NCBI RefSeq assembly: GCF_027924105.1
Contig: NZ_AP026972.1
Span: forward strand, 806,001-870,000
DNA length: 64,000 bases
Reading direction: 5' to 3'
From: Polynucleobacter sp. KF022
GTDB taxonomy: Bacteria > Pseudomonadota > Gammaproteobacteria > Burkholderiales > Burkholderiaceae
Both the position numbers and the translations under genes were made by a program. A model generated the notes under the pieces. The model did no database searches, had not been told where the DNA came from, and worked only from the letters and a program-made list of their open reading frames with translations. Of this stretch, positions 24,973 through 34,339 are shown piece after piece; the first letter of the stretch is position 1; each line of letters starts with the position of its first letter.

Positions 24973-27006
24973 ATGGCAAATAATCCCACTACATCCGAAA
25001 AAGTAGCCGTCTTTCAGGATGCCTGGTATGGCGAGCCAGCTGAATCACATGCGCTTGGGGTTTCGAAGATCCTGCAAACTCTCAACTTAGACGAAGCAAC
25101 CCTAGTTGCGGCAAATAATATTGCGCGTACCCACGGTAAAGAAGCGCTCATTAAATTGATTGGTGAAGAGCCTGCCAAGTTATTGATTGGTTATCGCGGT
25201 TTGCGTCAGGCCCAAGCAAAATTGATGCGTGATGATGGTGGACTCAGTGTTACCGGCCAAGAAGAAATGCTGCGCAAAATGCTTCTAGCATTTGGTGATG
25301 ACTTAAGGGTGGTGCTGATCTATCTCTCATCTCGATTGCAGACTCTGCGCTGGATCACTCAAGAGAAAATGGAGATGCCAGCTGCTTGGGCGCAGGAAAT
25401 CCTGAATATTGATGCCTCATTAGCGAATCGCTTGGGTATTTGGCAGATGAAATGGGAGATGGAGGACTTAGCGTTTCGGGCGCTATCTCCAGAAACCTAT
25501 CGAGAGATCGCCAAGATGCTCGATTCGAAACGTATTGAGCGTCAGTCATTCATCGATCAAATTGTGTTGCAGCTACAGGAAGAACTCAAGGCTGCGCAAA
25601 TTGATGGTGAAGTACTTGGTCGACCTAAGCATATCTACAGTATCTGGAAAAAGATGCAAGGCAAATCCTTAGACTTTGCCAATCTGTATGACGTCAGAGC
25701 ATTTCGAGTTTTAGTTGATGATGTGAAGTCTTGCTATGCCGTGCTGGGTATCGTGCATAACGTTTGGCAACCAGTACCACGAGAATTTGATGATTACATT
25801 GCAAGGCCTAAGCCCAACGGTTATCAATCATTGCACACAGTAGTGATGAATGATGACGGTACTGCATTTGAAATTCAGGTGCGTACACAAGAAATGCATC
25901 AGCAGGCTGAGTATGGATTGGCAGCACATTGGCGCTACAAAGAGGGTGCCTACGTTGGTATGGCGACGCCACCCAATCTAGCAAAAACCAATAAGCCCAG
26001 CATTAACCATCAACAAGGAACGCATAGCGCAGAAGTGGCCTATGAGAGGCAAATTGCGTGGGCTCGTCAGCTTATCTCCTGGAAAGAAGATGCTTGGGAG
26101 CAACTCAAACATCATGAGATTGACGATCATATTTATGTACTCACGCCATTAGGTAAGGTGATCTCATTGGAGAAGGGCTCAACGCCCATTGATTTTGCTT
26201 ATGCTGTACATACCAGTCTAGGTCATCGCTGTAGGGGTGCAAGAGTGGACGGCGCTATGGTGCCATTAGAGACCCCTCTACAAAATGGTCAAACAGTCGA
26301 GATTATTGCCGTGAAGCATGGTGGCCCATCGCGCGACTGGATTAGCCCTGATAAAAATTACCTTCGTTCGCAAAGAGCGCGCCAAAGAGTGCGCGCTTGG
26401 TTTAATGCATTGGACGATGAGGAAGCTGGTCAGTCAATTAAGACGATTGATAACAAGCAAGATGCCAACTCAGAAACTAAAGTTACTCCTGCTACGCCCG
26501 AGATTATTCTGCGCAGCAGTACGCGTAAGCACGCGCAAAGCGGCGATGTCTTGGTGGTTGGAGTGGATTCGCTACTCACTCAGCTAGCGCGTTGCTGCAG
26601 ACCTGTTCCACCAGATGCTATTGCTGGATTTGTGACGCAGGGCAGAGGAGTGTCAATTCACCGACGCTCTTGTAAAACCTTTAGGGGTCTGCTTGAGCGC
26701 GCGCCAGAACGGGTGATTCAAACTGCGTGGACCGCTTCGGCCGCAGATCCTATCGTCAACCAGGAGCAAAAACGGGTATTCCCAGCAGATTTGGTTGTAA
26801 CTGGCCTAGATCGACCTGAGCTCATGCGGGAGCTCTTTGAGATTCTCACGCGGCAGGGTGTGCATGTGATTGATTTACGTAAATCAGCTAAAAAAGGCTT
26901 AGCTCAGATCCTTTTAACGGTTGAGGTGAAGGATTCTGAAGTCTTACGAGTGGTTCAAAACAGCTTAGAAGAGGTCAAAGGGGTCACCCAAGTGCGCCGC
27001 CGGTGA
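24973..27006 (+). CDS. relA: (p)ppGpp synthetase RelA
   Basis: A 677-residue RelA-type enzyme for the stringent response. The N-terminal hydrolase-like domain (to about residue 190) lacks the HD metal motif, as expected for a synthesis-only RelA rather than SpoT. The synthetase domain includes GRPKHIYSIWKKMQGK, NLYDVRAFRVLV and DDYIARPKPNGYQSLHTVV; a TGS domain (HIYVLTPLGKVISLEKGSTPIDFAY) and a C-terminal ACT domain follow. ATG 24973 is preferred to an in-frame TTG at 24967. It is 21 bases after the fusion gene and followed by tRNA-Val. Confidence 0.93.
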   Translation: MANNPTTSEKVAVFQDAWYGEPAESHALGVSKILQTLNLDEATLVAANNIARTHGKEALIKLIGEEPAKLLIGYRGLRQAQAKLMRDDGGLSVTGQEEMLRKMLLAFGDDLRVVLIYLSSRLQTLRWITQEKMEMPAAWAQEILNIDASLANRLGIWQMKWEMEDLAFRALSPETYREIAKMLDSKRIERQSFIDQIVLQLQEELKAAQIDGEVLGRPKHIYSIWKKMQGKSLDFANLYDVRAFRVLVDDVKSCYAVLGIVHNVWQPVPREFDDYIARPKPNGYQSLHTVVMNDDGTAFEIQVRTQEMHQQAEYGLAAHWRYKEGAYVGMATPPNLAKTNKPSINHQQGTHSAEVAYERQIAWARQLISWKEDAWEQLKHHEIDDHIYVLTPLGKVISLEKGSTPIDFAYAVHTSLGHRCRGARVDGAMVPLETPLQNGQTVEIIAVKHGGPSRDWISPDKNYLRSQRARQRVRAWFNALDDEEAGQSIKTIDNKQDANSETKVTPATPEIILRSSTRKHAQSGDVLVVGVDSLLTQLARCCRPVPPDAIAGFVTQGRGVSIHRRSCKTFRGLLERAPERVIQTAWTASAADPIVNQEQKRVFPADLVVTGLDRPELMRELFEILTRQGVHVIDLRKSAKKGLAQILLTVEVKDSEVLRVVQNSLEEVKGVTQVRRR

Positions 27007-27024
27007 TAAACTCTATGGCTGTAT

Positions 27025-27101
27025 AGGCTCGTAGCTCAGCTGGTTAGAGCACCACCTTGACATGGTGGGGGTCGTTGGTTCGAGTCCAATCGAGCCTACC
27101 A
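27025..27101 (+). tRNA. tRNA-Val (anticodon GAC)
   Basis: A complete 77-base cloverleaf with encoded CCA: acceptor AGGCTCG pairs with CGAGCCT, D-stem GCTC/GAGC, anticodon stem CCACC/GGTGG around loop TTGACAT, variable loop GGGTC and T-arm with TTCGAGT. It reads GUC (and GUU) valine codons. Confidence 0.96.
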
Positions 27102-27111
27102 ACGAATAAGA

Positions 27112-27158
27112 CCCAAAGAGGCGCGGATGCCCTAAAGCTACCGCGCTTTCTTTTTGGG
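27112..27158 (+). terminator. Likely terminator after tRNA-Val
   Basis: GCGCGG (27121-27126) pairs with CCGCGC (27141-27146), followed by TTTCTTTTT. An outer pairing CCCAAA (27112-27117) with TTTGGG (27153-27158) extends it. The loop is 14 bases, long for an intrinsic terminator. Confidence 0.6.
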
Positions 27159-27201
27159 AAAGATGTCAGGAATGTAGTTCAGTAAATAAGATGGGGTCAT
27201 C

Positions 27202-29124
27202 ATGCTTGTAGTTACTCTGCCCGATGGATCAAAACGTGAGTTTGAGGCACCAGTTCGCGTAGCGGATGTTGCACAAAGCATCGGTAGCGGTCTTGCAAAA
27301 GCCGCATTAGGTGGCATTGTTGACGGCAAGATGGTGGATACCAGTTTTGTTATTGATAAAGATAGTCAACTAGCCATCATTACTGATAAGAGTCCTGAAG
27401 CGTTAGAAATTGTTCGTCATTCGACTGCTCACCTATTGGCATACGCTGTAAAAGAATTATTTCCTGAAGCGCAAGTTACGATTGGCCCAGTGATCGAGAA
27501 TGGTTTTTATTATGACTTCTCATATCACCGCCCATTTACTCCGGATGACTTAGTTGCTTTAGAAAAGAAGATGACTGAGCTGGCTAAAAAAGACGAGCCA
27601 GTCACTCGTACCGTAATGCCACGTGATGAAGCTGTTGAGTTTTTTAAGAAGCAGGGCGAAAACTACAAAGCAGAATTGATTGCCAGCATTCCGCAGGGTG
27701 AAGATGTATCTCTATATGCCGAAGGCATGTTCACCGACTTGTGCCGCGGCCCGCACGTACCATCTACTGGCAAGCTCAAGGTCTTTAAGCTGATGAAGCT
27801 TGCGGGCGCCTACTGGCGTGGCGATAGTAAGAATGAGATGTTGCAGCGTATCTACGGCACAGCCTGGTTACGCAAAGAAGATCAAGATGCTTACTTGCAT
27901 ATGCTTGAAGAGTCTGAGAAGCGTGATCATCGCCGCCTCGGTAAGCAGCTCGATTTATTTCATTTCCAAGAAGAGGCTCCAGGCTTAATTTTCTGGCACC
28001 CAAAAGGTTGGTCAATTTGGCAAGAAGTTGAGCAATACATGCGTCGCGTGTATCAGCAAGAAGGCTACCAAGAAGTTAAAGCGCCACAAATTTTGGATCG
28101 TGGTCTTTGGGAAAAATCCGGCCACTGGGACAACTACAAAGAGAATATGTTTACGACAGAGTCGGAGAATCGTGCTTATGCATTAAAGCCGATGAACTGT
28201 CCTGGTCACGTACAAATTTATAACTCTGGTTTGCATAGCTATCGTGAGTTGCCATTGCGCTTCGGTGAATTTGGTCAATGTCATCGCAATGAGCCATCGG
28301 GCGCTTTGCATGGTTTGATGCGCGTACGTGGCTTCACACAAGACGATGGCCATATTTTCTGTACTGAAGATCAAATTCAATCCGAGGTCGCTGCATTTGA
28401 TAAAGCAGTGCGCGCCGTTTATCAAGATTTTGGTTTTACTGAGGTTGCTGTAAAGCTCGCTTTACGTCCAGCTAAACGCGTTGGCGATGACGCTATTTGG
28501 GATAAAGCTGAAGATGCCTTGCGTGGCGCTTTGAAGGCTTCCGGCCAGGAATGGGAAGAATTGCCAGGCGAGGGTGCGTTTTACGGTCCAAAGATCGAAT
28601 ATCACCTCAAAGACTCCATTGGACGTACTTGGCAGTGCGGCACGATTCAGGTGGATTTCTCCATGCCAGCCCGTTTGGGTGCTGAATATGTGGCTGAAGA
28701 CAATAGCCGTAAGACCCCAGTCATGCTCCATAGAGCAATTGTGGGCTCTTTAGAGCGTTTTATCGGCATTTTGATCGAAAATCACGCAGGAAACATGCCA
28801 GTTTGGCTTGCTCCGACCCAGGCTGTAGTCCTTAATATCTCAGGAAATTCTGCTGCATACGCACAACAAGTGCAGCAATTGCTGAAAAAACAAGGGTTTA
28901 GAGTCGAATCTGATTTGCGGAACGAGAAAATTACGTATAAAATACGCGAGCACGCATTACAGAAGATCCCATTTTTGCTCGTTGTAGGGGATAAAGAATC
29001 TGAAAGTAATACGGTGGCCGTTCGTGCCCGTGGCGGAGTGGATTTAGGCGTAATGCCTCTTGATGCCTTCGTTGCCCGACTCCAGCAGGATATTTCCCAG
29101 AAAGTCGGACCCGAGCCTAGCTAG
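27202..29124 (+). CDS. thrS: Threonyl-tRNA synthetase
   Basis: A 640-residue class II synthetase that charges tRNA-Thr. Domains in order: TGS (1-60), editing domain with the HxxxH motif HSTAHLLAYAV (about 74-84), then the catalytic core with zinc cysteine in PMNCPGHVQIY, motif 2 RFGEFGQCHRNEPSGALHG and motif 3 in VMLHRAIVGSLERFIG, and a C-terminal anticodon-binding domain. Length is standard. It heads the conserved thrS-infC-rpmI-rplT-pheS-pheT-ihfA string. Confidence 0.97.
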   Translation: MLVVTLPDGSKREFEAPVRVADVAQSIGSGLAKAALGGIVDGKMVDTSFVIDKDSQLAIITDKSPEALEIVRHSTAHLLAYAVKELFPEAQVTIGPVIENGFYYDFSYHRPFTPDDLVALEKKMTELAKKDEPVTRTVMPRDEAVEFFKKQGENYKAELIASIPQGEDVSLYAEGMFTDLCRGPHVPSTGKLKVFKLMKLAGAYWRGDSKNEMLQRIYGTAWLRKEDQDAYLHMLEESEKRDHRRLGKQLDLFHFQEEAPGLIFWHPKGWSIWQEVEQYMRRVYQQEGYQEVKAPQILDRGLWEKSGHWDNYKENMFTTESENRAYALKPMNCPGHVQIYNSGLHSYRELPLRFGEFGQCHRNEPSGALHGLMRVRGFTQDDGHIFCTEDQIQSEVAAFDKAVRAVYQDFGFTEVAVKLALRPAKRVGDDAIWDKAEDALRGALKASGQEWEELPGEGAFYGPKIEYHLKDSIGRTWQCGTIQVDFSMPARLGAEYVAEDNSRKTPVMLHRAIVGSLERFIGILIENHAGNMPVWLAPTQAVVLNISGNSAAYAQQVQQLLKKQGFRVESDLRNEKITYKIREHALQKIPFLLVVGDKESESNTVAVRARGGVDLGVMPLDAFVARLQQDISQKVGPEPS

Positions 29125-29166
29125 GGTTAGAACGGTTTTTATTGTTTTTTTAAAGGAATTAAGAAG

Positions 29167-29691
29167 ATCGCTACTGAAAAATTGCAACGCATTAACCGGG
29201 AAATAACTGCTCCCGAAGTGCGTTTGATTGGAATCGATGGTGAACCCATCGGTGTAGTTAAGTTGAGTGAAGCCTTGGCTGCAGCAGAAGAGAAAGAAAC
29301 CGATTTGGTTGAAATTGCTCCGACGGCTGTTCCACCTGTAGTCCGCATCATGGACTTCGGCAAATTCAAATACCAAGAAGCCAAGCGGATGCATGAAGCA
29401 AAGCTGAAGCAAAAAGTCATTCAGGTGAAGGAAGTGAAATTCCGCCCTGGTACTGATGATGGTGACTACGGTGTGAAGCTACGCAATCTAATCCGCTTTT
29501 TAGAAGATGGCGATAAGACAAAGATTACGCTGCGGTTTCGGGGTCGTGAGATGGCCCACCAAGAAATCGGAGTCAGAATGTTGGAGCGTTTGAAGTTGGA
29601 TCTCGTTGAATACGGCCAAGTCGAACAGTTTCCAAAGATGGAAGGCCGCCAGATGGTGATGGTGTTGGCCCCCATTCGTAAGGCTAAGTAA
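29167..29691 (+). CDS. infC: Translation initiation factor IF-3 with an ATC start codon
   Basis: A 174-residue IF-3, which binds the 30S subunit and enforces start-codon choice. The N-terminal homology begins IATEKLQRINREITAPEVRLIG, so the start is ATC at 29167, preceded by AAGGA nine bases upstream. Choosing the later TTG at 29182 would cut off five conserved residues. infC in many bacteria starts with a rare codon (AUU or AUC) and IF-3 represses its own translation through it; the same regulation is likely here. The DFGKFKYQE segment marks the linker region. Confidence 0.93.
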   Translation: MATEKLQRINREITAPEVRLIGIDGEPIGVVKLSEALAAAEEKETDLVEIAPTAVPPVVRIMDFGKFKYQEAKRMHEAKLKQKVIQVKEVKFRPGTDDGDYGVKLRNLIRFLEDGDKTKITLRFRGREMAHQEIGVRMLERLKLDLVEYGQVEQFPKMEGRQMVMVLAPIRKAK

Positions 29692-29783
29692 CTAGGTTCT
29701 ACCTAGTTCTTATGTAGGGAGGCGCTGAAAGGTGCCGGTAGTTTGAAGTGCTTCTGGGTACAGGAAGAGTAACCGTCGGTTAC
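29690..29783 (+). promoter_or_regulatory. Structured infC-rpmI leader
   Basis: The 127-base gap before rpmI has two perfect hairpins: AACTAGGT-TCT-ACCTAGTT at 29690-29708, overlapping the infC stop, and GTAACC-GTC-GGTTAC at 29769-29783. In other bacteria ribosomal protein L20 represses rpmI-rplT by binding structured RNA in this place. A role as L20 site is inferred from position only. Confidence 0.45.
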
Positions 29784-29818
29784 CACCTATGTTGCACAAG
29801 TAATTGAAGGGGTGCTTT

Positions 29819-30016
29819 ATGCCCAAGATGAAGAGCAAGAGTAGCGCTAAAAAGCGCTTCACGGTTCGCGCAGGCGGAACGATCAAACGAGGTCAGGCTT
29901 TCAAACGCCACATCCTCACCAAGAAGACCACTAAGAATAAGCGTCACCTCCGTGGTTCCACAGAAGTTGCGAAAGCTGACGTTAAGTCAATTCGCTCTAT
30001 GCTTCCATACGCTTAA
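29819..30016 (+). CDS. rpmI: 50S ribosomal protein L35
   Basis: A 65-residue basic protein, MPKMKSKSSAKKRFTVRAGG at the N-terminus and RHILTKKTTKNKRHLRGS in the middle, both L35 hallmarks. ATG 29819 matches the family start and follows AAGGGG; the frame is open from 29804 but those five codons are not part of L35. It precedes rplT by 25 bases. Confidence 0.97.
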   Translation: MPKMKSKSSAKKRFTVRAGGTIKRGQAFKRHILTKKTTKNKRHLRGSTEVAKADVKSIRSMLPYA

Positions 30017-30041
30017 CCTCAGACTAGATTAGGAGAATTAA

Positions 30042-30407
30042 ATGCCAAGAGTCAAACGTGGGGTTACAGCAAGAGCCCGTCATAAGAAAATCACCGATGC
30101 CGCTACAGGTTACCGTGGCCGTCGTAAGAACGTATTCCGTATTGCTAAGCAAGCGGTTATGCGTGCTGGTCAATATGCATACCGTGACCGTCGCAATAAG
30201 AAACGTGTATTCCGCGCTTTGTGGATTGCTCGTATCAACGCGGCAGTTCGTCAGCATGACATGACCTATAGCGTATTCATGAATGGTATGAAGAAAGCTG
30301 CGATCGAACTCGACCGTAAAGTGCTTTCTGATATGGCCATTGCTGACAAAGCGGCTTTCGCTGCTTTGGTTACTCGGATCAAATCCGTAGTAAACGCTGC
30401 AGCTTAA
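30042..30407 (+). CDS. rplT: 50S ribosomal protein L20
   Basis: A 121-residue basic protein needed early in 50S assembly. The start MPRVKRGVTARARHKKITDAA and the RNKKRVFRALWIARINAA segment are diagnostic. TAGGAG precedes the ATG. Its stop codon lies inside an inverted repeat that reaches the pheS start codon. Confidence 0.97.
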   Translation: MPRVKRGVTARARHKKITDAATGYRGRRKNVFRIAKQAVMRAGQYAYRDRRNKKRVFRALWIARINAAVRQHDMTYSVFMNGMKKAAIELDRKVLSDMAIADKAAFAALVTRIKSVVNAAA

Positions 30408-30432
30408 TCTTAGTTTTCTAAACTAAGCTGCA
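30398..30432 (+). promoter_or_regulatory. Alternative hairpins at the rplT-pheS junction
   Basis: TGCAGCTTA (30398-30406) can pair with TAAGCTGCA (30424-30432), which ends directly at the pheS ATG. A competing hairpin CTTAGTTT-TCT-AAACTAAG occupies 30409-30427. The two share bases 30424-30427, so they exclude each other. The layout could control pheS translation or transcript processing. Confidence 0.45.
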
Positions 30433-31479
30433 ATGGTTTCTCTCGACCACATTGTCGAGGATGCTAAACGTGATTTCCTCGGGGCTGCCGATGCGGCAGC
30501 TCTAGAGGACGCGAAAGCCAAGTATCTCGGTAAGTCAGGTGTTCTCACTGAGCGTTTAAAAGCGCTTGGTGGAATGTCGCCTGAGGAGCGCAAGAGTGCT
30601 GGCGCCCAAATTAATCAAATCAAAACTCAAGTAGAAGCTGCGTTACAAGAGCGTCGCCAAGCTTTGGCTGATGCTGTGTTGATGCAACGTCTTGCGGCTG
30701 AGTCTATTGACGTTTCCTTGCCTGGCCGTGGCCAAGCAGTAGGTAGCTTGCATCCTGTGATGCGCACCTGGGAACGCGTTGAAGAGATCTTCCGCTCGAT
30801 TGGTTTTGATGTAGCAGATGGCCCTGAAATTGAAACCGATTGGTTTAATTTCACTGCCCTGAATAGTCCCGAGAATCATCCTGCACGTTCAATGCAGGAT
30901 ACGTTTTATATCGACGGCAAAGATTCGAACGAGAAGCCTTTGTTGTTGCGCACACATACTAGCCCTATTCAGGTTCGTTATGCGAGTGAGCATGTTCAGA
31001 AATACGCTAACGCTGATGTGATGCCACCAATCAAAGTGATTGCACCAGGCAGAACTTATCGTGTTGATAGTGATGCAACCCATTCACCGATGTTCCATCA
31101 GGTTGAAGGCCTGTGGATTGCTGAGAGCGTCTCCTTTGCAGACCTCAAGGGCGTCTATACAGACTTCTTAAGAACCTTCTTTGAAACAAATGAATTGCAA
31201 GTGCGTTTCCGCCCATCGTATTTCCCATTCACTGAGCCATCAGCTGAGATTGATATGGCCTTTGGTAGCGGTAAGCTTGCTGGTCGTTGGTTAGAAATCT
31301 CTGGAGCAGGGCAAGTTCATCCGAATGTATTGCGCAATATGGGTATCGACCCAGAGCGTTATACCGGCTTTGCCTTTGGATCTGGATTAGAGCGCTTAAC
31401 CATGTTGCGTTACGGCGTAGATGATCTTCGTCTGTTCTTTGAAAACGATCTGCGTTTCTTGGCGCAGTTCCCTGCATAA
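30433..31479 (+). CDS. pheS: Phenylalanyl-tRNA synthetase alpha subunit
   Basis: The 348-residue catalytic subunit of the alpha2-beta2 synthetase. After an N-terminal coiled coil (about 1-85), the class II core shows FNFTALNSPENHPARSMQDTF, the tRNA-acceptor loop RTHTSPIQVRYA and motif 3 GFAFGSGLERLTML. No obvious Shine-Dalgarno is seen; the region before the ATG is in the inverted repeat described above. It is followed by pheT after 30 bases. Confidence 0.97.
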   Translation: MVSLDHIVEDAKRDFLGAADAAALEDAKAKYLGKSGVLTERLKALGGMSPEERKSAGAQINQIKTQVEAALQERRQALADAVLMQRLAAESIDVSLPGRGQAVGSLHPVMRTWERVEEIFRSIGFDVADGPEIETDWFNFTALNSPENHPARSMQDTFYIDGKDSNEKPLLLRTHTSPIQVRYASEHVQKYANADVMPPIKVIAPGRTYRVDSDATHSPMFHQVEGLWIAESVSFADLKGVYTDFLRTFFETNELQVRFRPSYFPFTEPSAEIDMAFGSGKLAGRWLEISGAGQVHPNVLRNMGIDPERYTGFAFGSGLERLTMLRYGVDDLRLFFENDLRFLAQFPA

Positions 31480-31509
31480 CCCAATTATTTCTAAATATTA
31501 GATCGCGCT

Positions 31510-33966
31510 ATGCAATTTTCTGAATCTTGGCTTCGTCAGTATGTAAACCCATCGCTAGATAGTAATGCGCTTGGTCATGCCATGACTATGGCCGGCTTAG
31601 AGGTTGAAGAGCAGCATTCAGTAGCACCTGCTTTTACCAAGATCGTCGTTGCACAAATTCTCTCTGCAGAGCAGCATCCTGATGCAGACCGTTTGCGCGT
31701 TTGCAAAGTAGATGCCGGCACAGGCCAAGAATTGCAAATCGTTTGTGGCGCACCCAATGCGCGTGCTGGCATTAAGATTCCTTGCGCCCTGGTTGGTGCT
31801 GAATTGCCTCCAGCAGAATCAGGCGGCAAGCCTTTTCTTATTAAAGTGGGTAAATTGCGTGGCGTAGAAAGCCAAGGCATGCTGTGTTCTGGTCGTGAGC
31901 TCGGTTTGGGTGATGACCATGAAGGCATCTTAGAGTTGTCTACGGATGCTCCAGTTGGTCAAGATATTCGCCAATACCTCAATCTCGATGATCAAATCTT
32001 CGTTATCAAATTAACGCCAAACAAAGCCGATTGCCTCTCATTGATGGGGATGGCAAGAGAAGTTTCAGCAATTACTGGTGCCGCCCTCTGTGCGCCAAAG
32101 TGGACACCGCCGGCAGTAACCATTCAAGATAAGCGCAAAGTCACAGTAGAGAACAAAGAACTTTGTGGTCGCTTTGCAGGCCGTGTCATTCGTGGTGTGA
32201 ATCCGCAAGCCAAAACACCTGATTGGATGGTTCAGCGTCTATGTAATGCCGGTCAAAGAAGTATTTCTGCTTTGGTAGATCTATCGAATTATGTGATGTT
32301 AGAGATGGGTCAGCCTACACACTTATTTGATATTGATAAATTGAATGGCGACATCACTGTGCGCTGGGCTAAATCAGGTGAGACACTCGAGCTTCTGAAT
32401 GGCCAGACAGTGACTTTGCAGGGCCCAGATTCTGCTGGCAAGATACAAGATGCGGGCGTGGTTGCAGACCAATCCGGTCCAGTAGCGCTTGCAGGCATTA
32501 TGGGTGGAAATCACTGCGCAGTATCCGATGACACCAAGAATATTTACGTTGAGGCCGCTTATTGGTTGCCTTCAGCGATCCAAGGTCGTGCCCGCCGCTT
32601 TAATTTCAGTACAGATGCAGCCCATCGCTTTGAGCGCGGTGTAGATCCGCAACATACGGTTAATTGCTTAGAGTATCTCAGCGCCTTAATTATTGAGGTT
32701 TGCGGTGGTCAAGCAGGTCCAGTGGATGATCAGGTTCTCAATGTTCCAGAGCGTAAGCCGGTCAAAATGCGTTTGGCTAGAGCGGAAAAAGTCATCGGCA
32801 TTCCACTGACAAGCGAAGTAGTGGCTGATGTATTTAAGCGTCTCGGTTTTGAATTCAAGCAAGAGGGTGATGCGTTTGTTGTTACTCCTCCAAGCTATCG
32901 TTTCGATATTGAGATCGAAGAGGACTTAATTGAAGAAGTTGCACGTATGTACGGCTTCGAAAATATTCCCGATAAACCGCCAGTCGCCTCATTAAAGATG
33001 AGTGCTCAAGCGGAAGCGAAGCGCGGCATTCATTTGTTACGTCAGCGTTTTGCATTACAAGGGTATCAAGAGGCTGTAAACTTTGGTTTCACTGATCTTG
33101 AGAGCGAACAGCGTCTTGCAGGGGCTAAAGAGGAAGACCTGATTAAGGTGCTCAATCCAATCGCCAATCAATATGGCGTGATGCGTAGCAATCTGTGGGG
33201 TGGCTTGCTTTCCAGCCTGAAGTCCAATTTGAACCGCGGAGCAGGGCGTGCACGTCTATTTGAGACTGGTCGTGTATTTAAGCGTGATGCTAATGTTCAA
33301 GAAGAAGCTGGCAAAGTAGCTGGTTTTCATCAGCCGCAAAAAATTGGCGGCCTGGCTTATGGCTCATTTGTTCCAGAGCAATGGGCCAATGCAACGCGTA
33401 CAGTTGATTTCTTCGATGTGAAGGGTGATCTTGAACGCGCCTTAGATCCGCTACATTTCGTGACAGAAGCAGCGCAGCATCCAGCATTACATCCTGGGCG
33501 CTCAGCGCAGGTGATTTTGAAAGCCGGCAAAAACAACATTGCAATTGGTTGGATAGGTGAATTGCATCCAGGCTTGCAACAGTCCTACGAACTTCCGCAA
33601 GCACCAGTGTTATTTGAATTGGACTTAGAGCCGATTCGTGAACTGGGATTACCGGTTCCTGAAGAATTAAGTAAATTCCCTGCAGTGCAACGAGATTTAG
33701 CATTGGTAGTGAAACAAAGTGTTTCTGCGCAATCTTTGCTGGATGTCATGGCTGCGAGTAAACAGAATTTTGTCCGCAATATTGAGCTCTTTGACGAGTT
33801 CAAGCCCAAGGCAGGTTCAAGTAGTATGGCAGACGATGAGAAAAGCTTAGCTTTCCGTGTCACCCTGTTAAATCCTAATGAAACATTGCAAGACCCCCAA
33901 ATTGACGCAGTAATGGCTGCTTTATTGGCTGCCGTTGAGAAAAAATGTGCGGCTCGTCTGCGCTAG
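31510..33966 (+). CDS. pheT: Phenylalanyl-tRNA synthetase beta subunit
   Basis: The 818-residue beta subunit. Domains in order: an OB-fold tRNA-binding domain (about 40-150), the B3/B4 editing domain (about 210-380, QRSISALVDLSNYVMLEMGQPTHLFD), the B5 domain (about 405-480), a catalytic-like core (about 490-700) and the C-terminal ferredoxin-like anticodon-binding domain (SKFPAVQRDLALVV onward). Length is standard for proteobacteria. Confidence 0.97.
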   Translation: MQFSESWLRQYVNPSLDSNALGHAMTMAGLEVEEQHSVAPAFTKIVVAQILSAEQHPDADRLRVCKVDAGTGQELQIVCGAPNARAGIKIPCALVGAELPPAESGGKPFLIKVGKLRGVESQGMLCSGRELGLGDDHEGILELSTDAPVGQDIRQYLNLDDQIFVIKLTPNKADCLSLMGMAREVSAITGAALCAPKWTPPAVTIQDKRKVTVENKELCGRFAGRVIRGVNPQAKTPDWMVQRLCNAGQRSISALVDLSNYVMLEMGQPTHLFDIDKLNGDITVRWAKSGETLELLNGQTVTLQGPDSAGKIQDAGVVADQSGPVALAGIMGGNHCAVSDDTKNIYVEAAYWLPSAIQGRARRFNFSTDAAHRFERGVDPQHTVNCLEYLSALIIEVCGGQAGPVDDQVLNVPERKPVKMRLARAEKVIGIPLTSEVVADVFKRLGFEFKQEGDAFVVTPPSYRFDIEIEEDLIEEVARMYGFENIPDKPPVASLKMSAQAEAKRGIHLLRQRFALQGYQEAVNFGFTDLESEQRLAGAKEEDLIKVLNPIANQYGVMRSNLWGGLLSSLKSNLNRGAGRARLFETGRVFKRDANVQEEAGKVAGFHQPQKIGGLAYGSFVPEQWANATRTVDFFDVKGDLERALDPLHFVTEAAQHPALHPGRSAQVILKAGKNNIAIGWIGELHPGLQQSYELPQAPVLFELDLEPIRELGLPVPEELSKFPAVQRDLALVVKQSVSAQSLLDVMAASKQNFVRNIELFDEFKPKAGSSSMADDEKSLAFRVTLLNPNETLQDPQIDAVMAALLAAVEKKCAARLR

Positions 33967-34015
33967 GTTTAGTATTAGATATAAATCGAATAATTAGTTA
34001 CCAAAGAGACATGCA

Positions 34016-34339
34016 ATGACCGAATTGATTTCTAACGATACCGTTACTAAAAATGAGCTATCAGAGGCTCTCTTTGATCAGGTTGGATTGAATAAGCGTG
34101 AAGCGAAAGACATGATTGATGCTTTCTTTGATCGCATTGGCCAATCTCTTGAGACCGGCGTAGAAGTAAAGATTTCTGGTTTTGGTAATTTCCAGTTGCG
34201 CAATAAATCGGCTCGTCCTGGCCGAAATCCAAAGACAGGTCAAATGATTCCGATTGCTGCTAGACGTGTAGTTACTTTTCACGCTAGTCAAAAGCTTAAA
34301 GATGTAGTGGAGTCACATGCTCGAGAAAACCGAGTTTGA
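34016..34339 (+). CDS. ihfA: Integration host factor alpha subunit
   Basis: A 107-residue DNA-bending protein of the HU/IHF family. NELSEALFDQVGLNKREAKDMIDAFF begins the helical dimer part and KISGFGNFQLRNKSARPGRNPKTGQ forms the beta arm with the conserved proline that intercalates DNA. It follows pheT, the usual location of ihfA in proteobacteria. Its last 23 bases overlap the MerR-like gene. Confidence 0.96.
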   Translation: MTELISNDTVTKNELSEALFDQVGLNKREAKDMIDAFFDRIGQSLETGVEVKISGFGNFQLRNKSARPGRNPKTGQMIPIAARRVVTFHASQKLKDVVESHARENRV

